From: Tupaia tana
Taxonomy: Eukaryota; Chordata; Mammalia; Scandentia; Tupaiidae
DNA length: 64,000 nucleotides
Assembly (NCBI GenBank): GCA_026018925.1
Contig: JAKSZU010000008.1
Location: 11,263,626 to 11,327,625 of the forward strand
Direction: 5' to 3'
The position numbers and the translations under genes are program-made. The notes beneath the pieces are model-generated. The model made no database searches, was not told the origin of the DNA, and saw only the letters and a program-made list of their open reading frames with translations. Below are positions 45,367 to 56,196 of this stretch, in pieces (position 1 is the first letter of the stretch; each line of letters begins with the position of its first letter).

Positions 45367-45531
45367 TTTTTTTAAATTTTTACTTTTTTTAATTTTTTTT
45401 TTTTTAAGGTTTTACCGTAGGGTGCATGTGCTCACCAGAGAGACAGAGAGAGAAATAATGAGAGGGAAAATGAGAAAACACCCCCAGGAAGGATGACCAC
45501 AACATAATCCATTCTCCTCCAGATTCTCCTA
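45367..45531 (-). mobile_element. SINE-A, 3' half, host of a solo LTR
   Basis: AAGGTTTTACCGTAGGGTGC, ACAACATAATCCATTCTCCT. Broken at 45531 and resumes at 46154. The outer TSD aagcacagcagcatctt is at 45350-45366 and aagcacagcatctt at 46451-46464. Confidence 0.75.
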
Positions 45532-46147
45532 TGGTAGGCAGTTAGTTAGTCATGAGCGGGCAGCCATAAGAGAAAAGTGAAAGGCTCATCTAGCTCTGGG
45601 CACCAGGAGAGTGACGCTATTTGCCACTTTCCTTCCTTGGAGCCTGAGGGAAACACACAGGGATGATTCGTACATTTTTCTTTTACCAAAATTCCCAAGT
45701 AAGTGTTTTGGTCAACGCCTAATTCCCATTAGGGCGATGGACTAATTGGGCAGTCTAATTGGGGCAACCTGGCTTGCATTGGGCATGCGCAATTAGGTGA
45801 TCAAGTTCCTCATTCTTTACTTGTGAGGAAGGTGCACAGGTGCAGGAAAGAACATGTGGATTCAAATTTAAAGGAAGGACATAGGCGGCATAGGGTCTCC
45901 CACTAATGAATATTCATGACCTCTAGTAATAAAATGATTGTTGACCAGTGCCTGGCAATCTGCCCACCCAAGAGCATTTTGGCTGTACTTCCTTTCTTTC
46001 CTTTCCTATTAAATTTTCTTTTCTACCTACTTCATTCATGGTTGTGGTTTCATTTTGTGCCTGGGGACAGATCTCTAATTTTAGTGATCTGGACCTAAAG
46101 AACCAAGGACTTGACAATGCAGCTCAACACTTTTCCATCCGTTAACA
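45532..46147 (+). mobile_element. Solo LTR inside a SINE
   Basis: 616 bp beginning TGGTAGGCAG and ending CGTTAACA, flanked by ctccta and ctcctt, so it has the TG...CA ends and short TSD of an endogenous retrovirus LTR. AATAAAATG at about 45938 may be the poly(A) signal. No internal region. Strand is tentative. Confidence 0.6.
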
Positions 46148-46153
46148 CTCCTT

Positions 46154-46190
46154 GTGGGATTTGGGCATGCACACACATGTGCCTGGCATG
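46154..46190 (-). mobile_element. SINE-A, continuation of the broken copy
   Basis: GGGATTTGGGCATGCACACA and GCCTGGCATGA continue the SINE interrupted at 45531. Confidence 0.7.
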
Positions 46191-46450
46191 ATTTATTTAT
46201 TTATTTAATTTTTTTAGAGAGCAATTTTGTCTATAGGGCAGATGTGCTTTCCAGAGACATCATAGAGAGAGACAGAGAGAAATCACCCCCTTGGGGGATG
46301 GCCACACCACAGTCCCTTCTCCTCCACTGGGGCATGCCAGCATGCACATGTGCCAGGTATGCATTTCAAATCATTGGGTCAAGGACTGAAATTGTGGTGG
46401 GCCACGTGTGAGTCCAGCACCACAACCACTACATCACTTGCTGGTCTCTC
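46191..46450 (-). mobile_element. Second SINE-A of the nest
   Basis: (ATTT)n tail, GTCTATAGGGCAGATGTGCT, ACCACAGTCCCTTCTCCTCC, then the head as CACTTGCTGGTCTC. Whether the head belongs to this or the earlier SINE is not clear. Confidence 0.7.
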
Positions 46451-46464
46451 AAGCACAGCATCTT

Positions 46465-46495
46465 AGCAGTGTGTACTACTGCTGCAGGGTCTAAA
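46465..46495 (-). mobile_element. Head of the composite 7SL/tRNA SINE
   Basis: Reverse complement reads CACACTGCTAAGATGC across the junction, matching CTGCTAAGATGC in the copy at 11.0 kb. It rejoins the part ending at 45349. Confidence 0.5.
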
Positions 46496-46532
46496 ACTTG
46501 AAGAAAAAAACTACTCAAAGACTTCAGTAGCT

Positions 46533-46596
46533 TTTTGCACCAAAATAAACTTATACTTTAATTCCATTTTTCTATGAACTTTTTGAAGTCCCCTCC
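46533..46596. mobile_element. MITE family M, copy 7, partial
   Basis: TTTGCACCAAAATAAACTTA, TTTAATTCCATTTTTCTATG, AACTTTTTGAAGTCCCCTCC. The left end is missing. Confidence 0.65.
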
Positions 46597-46940
46597 TATT
46601 TTTATAGGTTCCCAGGATGGTGTAGGCTGATATCCAATAGAATAAAAGAATTTAAAGATAAGCCAGTCAGCCAAGTTGGGTGTTTCTGTTGGTAGACATG
46701 TGCACTACCTAGCCTCAGAGCTGACAATGCTGCTCAGAACCGAGGACGAGGCTGGGTCGTGTGAGTTGATATGAACAACCGCACTCACAGTTTTGCAATT
46801 ATCAGTCCCTGGGGATGGAAGGACAAACTATGCTTTTCAGAGAACATGTGTTTCCTCGTGGCCATAGACCGAAGAGGGAAGCTGGTGCTCTCATTATCAC
46901 TTTTAGTTCAGGTAAGAGAGCTCATCTGCCTTGCATCCCT
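46597..46940. other. Unassigned sequence
   Basis: Nothing recognised. Confidence 0.4.
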
Positions 46941-46982
46941 ATGAGGACTTCAAACAGTTCATGGAAAATGTGTATTATTAAA

Positions 46983-47056
46983 ATATTGGGTCACTGGAAA
47001 AGTCATGATAAATTTTTTATGCAAAAATGCATCATGACTTCTGACAACTCAATAGT
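46983..47056. mobile_element. Nested mariner-like palindromic MITE
   Basis: Left arm ATATTGGGTCACTGGAAAAG, right arm GCATCATGACTTCTGACAAC then CTCAATAG, inverted repeats around a short T/A-rich centre. Same relative site as in MITE copy 2. Confidence 0.65.
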
Positions 47057-47103
47057 AGGTATGGACTTCAAATTTTTGTTGCATCAAAATAAACTTATAC
47101 TTT

Positions 47104-47364
47104 GGGACCAGCAGTTGACGTAATGGCTATGTCACTGGACTCCCATGTAGTGGACCGTGGTTCGAGTCCCGGATCCGGTGGCTTAAACTCACACCAGGCG
47201 CATGTGAGTGCGTGCCCAGGATCTTGAGCAGAGAATGGAGGGCAAGGGATTGCAGCATGGCCATACCCCCAGGGGGTGATTTCTCGCTTTCTGTCTCTGT
47301 TTCTCTCTGTCTTTCTGGTGAGCACACGCTTCCTATAGGAAAAACCTCTCCCAAAAAAATAAAT
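47104..47364 (+). mobile_element. SINE-A, young, inside MITE copy 8
   Basis: GGGACCAGCAGTTGACGTAA head, box B GGTTCGAGTCC. TSD aaaataaacttatactt (left) and aaaataaacttctactt (right). Confidence 0.92.
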
Positions 47365-47412
47365 GAAAATAAACTTCTACTTCAATGTCATTTTTTCATA
47401 AAATTTTGCAAT

Positions 47413-48229
47413 TATTTCATATCAGAGCCTTTGTTTAATTAAATATATTTTTCTTTGTAATGAAAAAGGATATTTTTAGCTAAAAATATATAACGAGAAT
47501 ATGAAAGAATGGCAGATACTTTGGCTCTCTCTCTCCCAATATCCTTTTGCACTTCCTGTGCATGTCATGGTTCCACAGCTATCCAGCTGTGCAACCCCGG
47601 CTTTCACATCACGAAACCTCAGCTTTCTGACCGAGCAATGGCACTCTGACTCTGCATCTGAGGCTGTTCAGATTAAATAAAATCTGTCCCAATTTAGGAC
47701 AGGGCCCACCGCTCAGTACACTGTCAGTATAACAGTGCTTGGAACCTGACTGTCCTCACGTCCCCCAGAGCAGAGAGCAGACACTCTTACTCAGTTACTC
47801 AGTTAGCAGAGTCCATACCCCCACCCCAAGTGCCTGTGCAAAATGTCCAATAGGGTTTCTTAAGAATCCGAGGAAAGCACACATGACCCCTTCCCCAGAT
47901 CTGTTGTGACTTGCTTTTTCTTGTGCTAGCTGGATTGACTTTGGTTTGGGTCACCCACTGCTTTCCTACTGCTGTTTGGCCTTGCCCCTAACTGCTTTGC
48001 CCACAGTGTCTTCCTTCTTAAGGTGTCAGACAGGAAGAGCCTCAGGAGTCAGTCTCTGATCTGGCCTGTTTGCTGGGATCACAGGCTGTTTAGCTGCAAA
48101 TACAGTAACTAACTTGCCTTAGCTAGTTCTAACCTATAAAGAACGTATTAACATAAAATAGAGACCTCCCAGAATATCTGGAAAGTCAGAGAATGGAAAG
48201 CACAAAAAATACCCAAATTAGTTACACTG
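47413..48229. other. Unassigned sequence, possible MIR at 47560-47690
   Basis: GTGCAACCCCGGCTTTCACA and GAAACCTCAGCTTTCTGACC could be a decayed MIR. The rest is unassigned. Confidence 0.35.
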
Positions 48230-49157
48230 TGGAATTTTTTTAGCATATTTTTTCTTTTTATTTCTATTTATTTTATACATTCAATCATGTTACTTAGCTT
48301 ACAAAGTGAATATTTCAACATATGTACATTTCTCACCAGTCCAGTTCACCATATGAGAAAGTTATCTTCAGTAGATAATAATCCATTTCTTTGTCCAAAT
48401 GTTCAAGAAAGCCCCTGGAACCACTCTCCCTGGGAATGGGTTTCTGACCTCATTGCACACATGGTCCACAAGATGCTGTCTTCCAGAGCTCCGCCAGGGT
48501 TCCTGAAAACTGATTATTTTGCTGTCCCTCTTGCTTTCGTTATACAGCATTGCACGCTTTCTTCATATCACTACTCTTCAGCTTGATGTGTGAGATTTGC
48601 AGAGTCTAAGCTCCTGTCAGTGTCCTGGCAGCAAAGAAAAGTGGGAATAAGGGTTTCTGCTTATGTCACATAAAGATGAAGCCATGGACAAGTGTGTGAG
48701 ACAAAAACTGAGCAGGAAAAAAATTAAAACAAAAATCTACCAGGTGGACGGGCTGAAGATAACTTTTCCGAGTCCCTTGTCCACCACAGGTGAGCCGAAA
48801 GGCTCTGGGAGTCCAAGTGTACAGTGTGCACAGAGGCCTGGTGGACCCAAAGGGCCTGATCAGAACAAAGGGGGTGTAGAGCCCTGATAGCCAGAGGCCA
48901 CAGTGGGCTCTCAGGACATGTCAGACACAGATGCAACAAGAACAAAGACCAACAGTGAAGCCACAGGTGTGAATTTCCTGAGCAGAGACCTGGCTAGGAC
49001 ACCAAATGACACTCAGATCATTTGACCATTCCCAAGATGGTAATGAAAGCTTCTGGGAACTTGGACCACCCCAGAGGACAAATGAAAGCAGAAAGGGACA
49101 AGTTGAGCTCTGAGTGTGATGGCCTAGAGACCCCAACAGGCCCAGTCCTACGACCAG
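48230..49157. other. Unassigned sequence
   Basis: A 99-codon ORF at 48287-48586 and a 74-codon ORF at 48663-48887 lack recognisable domains. T-rich start at 48234-48275. Confidence 0.4.
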
Positions 49158-49270
49158 TCTTCAAAAAAATTATGGAAAATACATTAAGAAAATACTATGC
49201 CTGAATTTTCAATTTTTTTTGAACTCGTAGTTTGATTTCATTTTTCCATGAACTTTCTCAAGTCCCCTTA
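49158..49270. mobile_element. MITE family M, copy 9, uninterrupted
   Basis: CTTCAAAAAAATTATGGAAA left part, ACTATGCCTGAATTTTCAAT centre, TTTCATTTTTCCATGAACTT and CTCAAGTCCCC right end. Confidence 0.65.
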
Positions 49271-49274
49271 TTAG

Positions 49275-49870
49275 TCAGAGCTGGTAAATGGGGGAAGAAA
49301 CAAAAAATCACCCAATGAGAAAAGCAAAAGCTATTTATATGGAGTTTGCTCTAGCAAGGGAGTCAGCCCCCATCACCTGCGTTTTGGCAGAGATGCAGGC
49401 AGACAGGAGAGGGGAAAGCTTTATGGCAGGAGAAAGGGAAGGCTCCAGGTATGCCTTGATTGGAGGCTGTTAGACTGGAGACAACAGAGGTGGCTAGCCG
49501 GAAGTGGAGATGTTCTGTGACAGATTGGGGAGTGTATTTGACTTTCTCTGGTTGGTTCCAAGTTGGAAGTAGACACAAAGATTAAGGAATCTGTCTGTTA
49601 TTGATCAAGTCCTGGCCCTCGGGGCTGATTGTTATAAGTTGTTGCTTAGCTTCCTGGATCGTCACTAGATACAGTAATCTGGCTTCCTGACAGTTCAACT
49701 AATAGCAGGCTGGCTTCCCAGAGTTGTGTATGTCAGACAGGGAGGTCGGTTTCCTGGGTAGGTAGCTACAGGTGGTAGGTCAAAGTTCTGCTTTCAGATG
49801 TAGGATTTGGCCATTGTCTGAATATTCAGTCTCTCACAGGTTTAACATTTTTCTCCTAACAGAAAAAGAG
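49275..49870. mobile_element. Probable ERV LTR-like repeat
   Basis: GTCAGAGCTGGTAAATGGGG, ATGAGAAAAGCAAAAGC and GGCTGATTGTTATAAGTTGT have the feel of a solo LTR seen in antisense. Borders and family uncertain. Confidence 0.35.
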
Positions 49871-50175
49871 GTCCTAAGTTGAGTTCAGATACAAATCAAT
49901 TTACATTCTTGCACAGCAGATTTAGATTGTAAATTTGAAACTGACTTGTTCATATTACTAATAGTCTCTGCTTCATACCTTGTGACAGACGATCAAAATT
50001 AGGCTCTTGCAGGTCACAGGAGTTCTTCTAGAATGGAATCTGCACAGGGAGGAGGCCCTTCAGAATGGCTTTCCTAAACAAAAGAGCAGGATTTCCTGGC
50101 TTGTACTAACCCCTCCCTGAAGAATATAACTCCCCCAAAGCCCCTTTCTCATACCAGCTTTTAAAACAATATTGC
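49871..50175. other. Unassigned sequence
   Basis: Nothing recognised. Confidence 0.4.
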
Positions 50176-50421
50176 TGGGGCAGGAGGGTGGTACAACAGT
50201 CAGACTCAGTGCTCTGTGAGGCTGATCCACATGGGAAGGTTCTGGGCTCACATATGGAGACCTCCCTGAGCATGCTGCATGTGCATGTGCATGTGCATGC
50301 CCATGACCTGGAGCTGGCTGAGACTGGGGATGGATCGTGTCATCAAGACCCTGCTGGGATGCTGTGCATGTGCGTCTTTCTGTCTCTCTCACTAATGAAG
50401 AAATATATAAACTTAAATAAA
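50176..50421 (+). mobile_element. SINE-B with (TGCATG)n
   Basis: TGGGGCAGGAGGGTGGTACA head, CATGGGAAGGTTCTGGGCTC, (TGCATG)n at 50277-50301, AAGACCCTGCTGGGATG, AAATATATAAACTTAAAT tail. Confidence 0.8.
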
Positions 50422-52615
50422 TAGCATTGTTACCATTGTCCCTAAACTCTTTCATCTTACTACAAATTCCCTGAGAAATAGAAATGCCAAAGCTGTTAAG
50501 TATTTCCCATTTTAGCCTTATTTATACTTTAATTTTAGTCTTACACAAATTCTCTCTTTTCCTTGTCTCAGAGAAAAGAGAGATTTCTTCTCCTTTCTTG
50601 AGTCAGCCCATCCATCTGTCCTGTGAAAACTCCTTCCCTTTGTGATCTTAGTCTATAATGGTTTCTTCTTCAGCATCTTTTTGTTTCTCCTGTGCTTATT
50701 TTAGGCTAACAAGTATGTATAGAGTCCCTCTTTTATGTAAGCACTATGCTTGTCACTGGGAATCCAACCAGGGACACTCATCTTAGCCCTTGGTGACAGG
50801 TGGTCTTTTCAAAGGAGGAAAGAGAGCTCCCCACTGGCTTCAAACATACCAGAGAGGTTGTTCTTTTGCTGTGGCTCCCCAAAGGAACACTTAATGAAAT
50901 TGAGAAGGAATGAGATCCTGAAACTTGGGATGAAGTCATACAGACTAACTCTAATGAAGCCAGGACTTTGCTAGGACCTTGAAGCGCTACATTCTCATGC
51001 CTGGGTATTTCTAAAGGACAGTGAGAAACATGGAGAATATATCGTTTGTCCAAGATCCCTCAACTAAATGTGAAACTACCCCACCTGATCCCCGTGCTTA
51101 TGTTCATTGCTATAGCTCCTCAAAGAAGCAAATGCCCTCTGAGCTGTTGACCTTGCCACAAAGGTTTGTTGTTTCATTAGCTCTTTGAGTGATGGAATAA
51201 TCAATACAATGAGAATCTTACCAGATGACACTAATAGTCGTTGTGCATGACTAACCTACATTACCTAAAGCTTGGGAAGTTCTTGTTTCATTGGGTAGAG
51301 GGGATGTAATTGGAAAGTCATCGTTGATTTCATTAAGTCTCAGACTGCATCATTTCTAGTTACTGCTACATGCCAATCTCTAAGGGTGCAGCTCATGCGA
51401 GAATAGACCCAGTGCTGGCATAGGGGCAGCAAGCAGCTTCTCTTGCAGAGGGAAAGGACATGGAGCAATGAGCTGGTACAGGGAGTTGTTTAATATGTGC
51501 AGAGTGACCTGTGAATCAGGCAGCCCCCAGAACTGGTTCTGAGAAACTCTGGGATGCCACATGGTTGAGTAACATTTACAGAAAGGAAAAGGAAAGTCTG
51601 TATAGGAAATTGAAGTGAAGTAGAGAAGCAGCTGGATTGGTCACAGCTTGGTGCTTGTCTATTTGAACACAGTTTAAACAGTGGACCCTGTTTCATTGAT
51701 AGAAGTCAGGCTGCTGTCATTGGCTGTGGCTCAGCTATTTGCTAAGGAAACAGACTCCCAGGTTAGGTTCTGCTTTATTCATAAGAATTCAAGTGAATAT
51801 GGAAGCCTTCTCAGTCCAATATATTAATAGTTGGCTCAACACCCTAGACATCTTTCTGTCATCTAGGCCATCACAGGCTTTAACAATCTTCTCCATTTAA
51901 TTAAGAATTTTTCCCCCCAAGAGTAGACTTGGAATCTTCTTGGCATTCTCACATGATTCTTTTTCCTGACTTTGGTATCTCACAAAGTGCTGAAGTCATT
52001 AAACATGGTCTCAGAGTAAAGTGATGATGAAAAATACTTTTTCCGGGCAAGAATAACTTTATTCTTTCTTGGCTAGAAGCAGTTTTTATTATCTTCATCA
52101 GTGGTAGTGCTCAAACTCTAACTTGACTGTTAATCTGCTTTCATTGCTATATTAATACCTTTTCAAATCCATATATAACTCAAGTTCCTACAAATTATAA
52201 AAGAAGAGAAATTTCATCTTCAGGAAACAAAGGTTCTACAGTTTAAAATTCCTTACACTCTTATCACTAGATTATGTGCATTGTAGTAATTCTGACATTT
52301 TGACTAGACTACATGCGCTTAATCTCAAAGTGCATCTGAATTCTCAAAACAGTGATCATCAAATTTCATTCATTACAACTCTCCCCATAATTAACCTTTT
52401 TATGAGTGAAAAAAATAGTAAAAAGTCTATTTGTATTTGTATATCATGCTTTATTTTCTCTTATTTTTTTAACACCAAATGATAAAAGATTGATATTTAA
52501 CAGGATGTTTAAAAATACATTAGAGTACATATTTTGTCCTTTAGAGAATGTTGTCCTCTTAAACCAATTTAAAATTTTGTTGAAATAATTTTTCATTGCC
52601 TAAAATACTTACTTC
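50422..52615. other. Unassigned, 2.2 kb without SINEs
   Basis: 50700-50770 is faintly L2-like (TATGTAAGCACTATGCTTGT). The rest has no repeat or gene that I can support. Confidence 0.4.
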
Positions 52616-52619
52616 TTCA

Positions 52620-53640
52620 AAGCAAAAGACACTACACAGGAAATACTCTGGAAAATGATATTTATAACTGGAAGAAAAAATAATTCAGTAGAAAAGATGC
52701 AGAAATGATGGTTGGTGTAACTATTAGACAAGACTTAAAAACAGATATTACACATATGGTCAAGGATTTAAAGTAAAATATATATAAAAAATGAAGAAAT
52801 AAAAGGAAACTATAAAAATAACCAATGGGAAACATTTAGAGCTAAAATTCAGAATACAGAATTTTCTGGCCAGCTGTAGTGGTGCAGATGGTAGAGCCCT
52901 GCTATGCAATGCTGGAGCCACCAGGGAAGCTTGGATTTCAGATCCTGGGTTTACTAAGGATGGGGATAGGATTATAGTATGGCAAAACCCTGTGGAGGAT
53001 CTCTTACACTCTCTGAGACATGAATTATATAAATTTTTAAAAAATTTCTTGGATACACTTAACAATAGATTAGATGCTAATAAACTGGAAGATGTGATAA
53101 TAAAAACTATCGAAGTTGAAGCAAAAAGAGAATCAAATTGAAAAAAGTATGTGTAGAACCTCAATCACCTACGGAGTAACAGGGGAAGGGCTGAATATTG
53201 TTTGAAGAAAACTGGGTGCAAAATTTCCATAATTGTTCAAAAGTATCCTACCACATATCCAAGGTCAAGAAACCCCAAGACAAATGGGCAGAGGTTCTAA
53301 CCAAGGATTTCATAATTTAACTGATGAAATTCCATGATAAAGGGAACATCTTAAAGTAGCCAGAGACATGTGATATATTGATAATTAAAGCTTAGCAAGA
53401 CTTTTGACTTTCCATTAAAAACAATGCAAGCCAAAAACCAATACAAGGAATATAAATTTATAAGGCAAAAACAAGCTGCTGATATAACTGTGACATGCGT
53501 GGCACAAGCATGACATGAACATATACATACAGTAACACACTGGACAAAGCATAACCTGCAAATGAAACTTAAATGAATAAATAGCACATACTAATAGTAA
53601 ATGTTAAATTTTAGTCATATAAATGCATATTGAAATTAGG
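52620..53640 (+). mobile_element. LINE-1 / HAL1 ORF1-region remnant, split by a SINE
   Basis: AGATTAGATGCTAATAAACT, GACAAATGGGCAGAGGTTCT, AGGGAACATCTTAAAGTAGC and AAAACAATGCAAGCCAAAA follow L1 ORF1 and its 3' neighbourhood. Full of stops. Confidence 0.55.
52867..53040 (+). mobile_element. SINE-B inside L1
   Basis: TGGCCAGCTGTAGTGGTGCA head, CTGGAGCCACCAGGGAAGCT, CAAAACCCTGTGGAGGATCT. Shorter than other SINE-B copies. Confidence 0.75.
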
Positions 53641-53680
53641 TCAATTTTCACCTATAAAATTGGCATCTTAAAGTATCTAA

Positions 53681-53936
53681 GGGTCAGCAAATGGCATAGC
53701 GGTTACATCACTGGACTCCCACATGGCCAACCATGGTTCAAGTCCTATACTCAGTGGCTTGAAACTCATGCCAGGCACATGTGCATGCATGCCCAAGATT
53801 CCAGGAAGAGAATGGAGAAAGGATTGCACTATGGCCATTCCCCTGCGGGGTGATTTCTCACTTTCCTTCTCACTGTCTATTTCTCTTTCTCTCTGTGAGC
53901 ACACAAGCCCTAAGGCAAAAACTCTGGAAAAAATAT
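53681..53936 (+). mobile_element. SINE-A
   Basis: GGGTCAGCAAATGGCATAGC head, AGGAAGAGAATGGAGAAAGG body, CCCTAAGGCAAAAACTC end. Confidence 0.85.
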
Positions 53937-53939
53937 TAT

Positions 53940-54500
53940 CTACTATCTGTGAGAGTAAATAGAAGTGAACATACATTTCTAGTAAAAGTATAAATAGCAT
54001 TTCTGGAATCTTCACATCATGATTATACATACATGTGACTTAAGTAATTTTATTTCTAGGAAATTATTCTAAGGCTCTAATGTGTGTATACAAAGATTTA
54101 GCTAGGATCATCACTGTACTACTATTCATAATCACACACAAAAAAACTTAGAAATAACCTAAATTGGGCCCACTAGTAGTGTGATACTTAAGATGACTGG
54201 ATCCCACAACCACATGATGAACTACGTGGTTCGACTCCAGGATCTGGCAGCTTGAGAAACACCCTGGACATATATGTCTGTCCAAAATCCTAAAAGGAGG
54301 GAGAAATGGAAGAGAACAGATTGGAGCATGACCATGTCCTATGGGGAGGGGAGTGCTTTTTGACTTTCCCTTTCTCAGTCTCTCTCTGGTAAGCACATGC
54401 AGTCTCTGGTAAAATTAAAAAGCAAATGAATTAACCTAAATTTACATTGATATAATTGACTACTACTCAATAATTATATACAACATTTTAGTTTCCAAAA
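53940..54500 (+). mobile_element. LINE-1 3'-region fragment split by a SINE
   Basis: TTTATTTCTAGGAAATTATT, CAAAGATTTAGCTAGGATCA and GAAATAACCTAAATT, the last resuming as AACCTAAATTTACATTG after the SINE. Old L1. Confidence 0.65.
54166..54432 (+). mobile_element. SINE-A2 inside L1
   Basis: GGGCCCACTAGTAGTGTGAT head, AGGAGGGAGAAATGGAAGAG body, AGTCTCTGGTAAAATTAAAA end. Exact 10-bp TSD aacctaaatt at 54156-54165 and 54433-54442. Confidence 0.85.
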
Positions 54501-54559
54501 ACATAGGAAGACTAAGTAAATAGGATATAAATTATAGGGAAAATATGCACATGCATGTA

Positions 54560-55125
54560 CAAAGAGATCTTGGTTAGAACATACAGCAGTGTGCAGTAAA
54601 GGATTCAACTTGACCAGAAGGAGTTGGTTCTTGACCAGCTTGTGGTAGGTAACCCTAAGTCTTGGATGTCCTGCCTGATAAAACTGTCTGGGGGCCTTTA
54701 GCCACACTGGACACTGTATTTTGGTATGATTTATGAGGGCTTTGAGTCACTAGGTTATCAACTTGACTTCTCGAAGGGCTAGAAACCAAGGTCAGTCATG
54801 TGGCCAGTCATCTTTATGTATCATAATAAATACCCTGGACACTAAGACTTGATGCGTTTTCCTGATGAGCAATACTCCGTGCATGCTGCCACACATGCCT
54901 GACGGGAGAAGTGTGTATCTGTACGACTCCATGAGGAGGAAGCACAGTTGGAAGCCTGTACCCAGAACTCCTCTGCATTCTGCTCTATGAGCCTTTTCCC
55001 ATTTTGATCTTTCTCCATTTTATCTTTCGGCATAATAAATGGTGAACTGTTGAGTAAAACTGTTTTGCTGGGTTCTTTGAGTCCTGGTGAATTATTGAAC
55101 TTTAGTATGGTTTTGTGGACCTCTT
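54560..55125 (+). mobile_element. ERVL-type LTR remnant
   Basis: Ends with GCATAATAAATGGTGAACTG, GCTGGGTTCTTTGAGTCCTG and TTTGTGGACCTC, the layout of an ERVL-class LTR 3' end. The 5' border is approximate. Confidence 0.5.
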
Positions 55126-55126
55126 G

Positions 55127-55580
55127 TGATGGTTAATTTTAGGTGTCAGCTTGACTGATTTTAGTAGTATATAGAGAACTGGCAAAGGATTATTTCTGGA
55201 TATGTGAATGGTGTTTCCAGAAGGGATTAACATGTGAGTCTGGGTGGACCTAAATCCAATCACTAGTGTCCCAGATAGAACAAAAACAGGAAAAGTGATT
55301 GGTTTCTCACTCTGAGAGCTAGAATGCACTCATCTTTTTGGACATCAGAACTCTAGGCTCTCCAGGACTTAAACTAGTTACCCTTTTGGGTTCTCACGTT
55401 TTTGGCTTCCCTGGTTCTGAGTCTTTTGGACTTGCACTGAGCCATACTACCTGCATTCCAGGGTCTCATCTTGCATAGGGCTTTTGGAACTTCTTAGCCA
55501 GCATAATCACAGATCCAATCCCCCTAATAAATTCTTATATATCTGTATACATATTCTACTGGTTTGTACTTCTGAGAACC
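55127..55580 (+). mobile_element. Ancient mammalian LTR-like repeat
   Basis: TGATGGTTAATTTTAGGTGT, CAGCTTGACTGATTTTAG, AATCCCCCTAATAAATTC and a final TTCTGAGAACCCTAATATA. This is a widespread ancient repeat type whose name I cannot give with certainty. Confidence 0.6.
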
Positions 55581-55689
55581 CTAATATACCTCCCAAACTT
55601 GCAATCAGTATGTGGTGTTTGTGTCTGTGTGGGCTTCTGTGATTTTGGCCAATCTATAATTTTTCTGCTATAGACACATATTTAATAAG

Positions 55690-56160
55690 AATGTATCCAT
55701 TGCTTCAATCTTTTAAATGTCTGTACGATGTGATAGTTTAAAGAAGTAATCACATGATCACTATAGTGTTCTTTATAATAACTAAAATGAAAATATCCTA
55801 AATACACAACAGAGAATACAGTAAGAAAATCATGAACATCTGTAGAGTTGAATATAGTAACTAAGCATATATTGTAAAGAGTATCTATTGACATGAGTCA
55901 AAGCTGTATTGCTAAATGAAAAAGTAGAGCAAAAATATGTATATTCCTATTAGTGTTAAAATATGCATATATGAGTAATATTTTAATAAAAATGTAAGAA
56001 AACTGTACATAAAACTATGAATCATGATTTTGAGTGGTGGGATTTGGGTAGTTTTGACTCTTTATTTTGTGCGTATCTATATTTTACAATCATTTTCTTT
56101 TGAGCAACATTGTTTATGATTAAAGTCTACTTAAATAAAGGAAACAAAAACAAGTAATTT
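55690..56160 (+). mobile_element. LINE-1 3' UTR remnant (L1M-type)
   Basis: AATATCCTAAATACACAACA, TATTGCTAAATGAAAAAGTA, GAGTGGTGGGATTTGGGTAG and TCTATATTTTACAATCATTT fit an old L1 3' UTR. Confidence 0.55.
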
Positions 56161-56196
56161 CTAGTACTTACTCTACAATAAATTTTAAGAGAACAT

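Larger units (their letters stand above)
46944..47412. mobile_element. MITE family M, copy 8, composite and split by a SINE
   Basis: TATGAGGACTTCAAACAGTT left end, CATGGAAAATGTGTATTATT, nested palindromic MITE (46983-47056), GGACTTCAAATTTTTGTTGC, SINE, then AATGTCATTTTTTCATAAAA. Confidence 0.65.

Noticed and set aside
50277-50301. Regulatory TGCATG cluster
   Set aside because: It is a short microsatellite inside a SINE-B, so not evidence of a splicing or enhancer element.
52760-53164. 134-codon minus-strand ORF
   Set aside because: Runs antisense through an old L1 fragment and a SINE-B; no domain.
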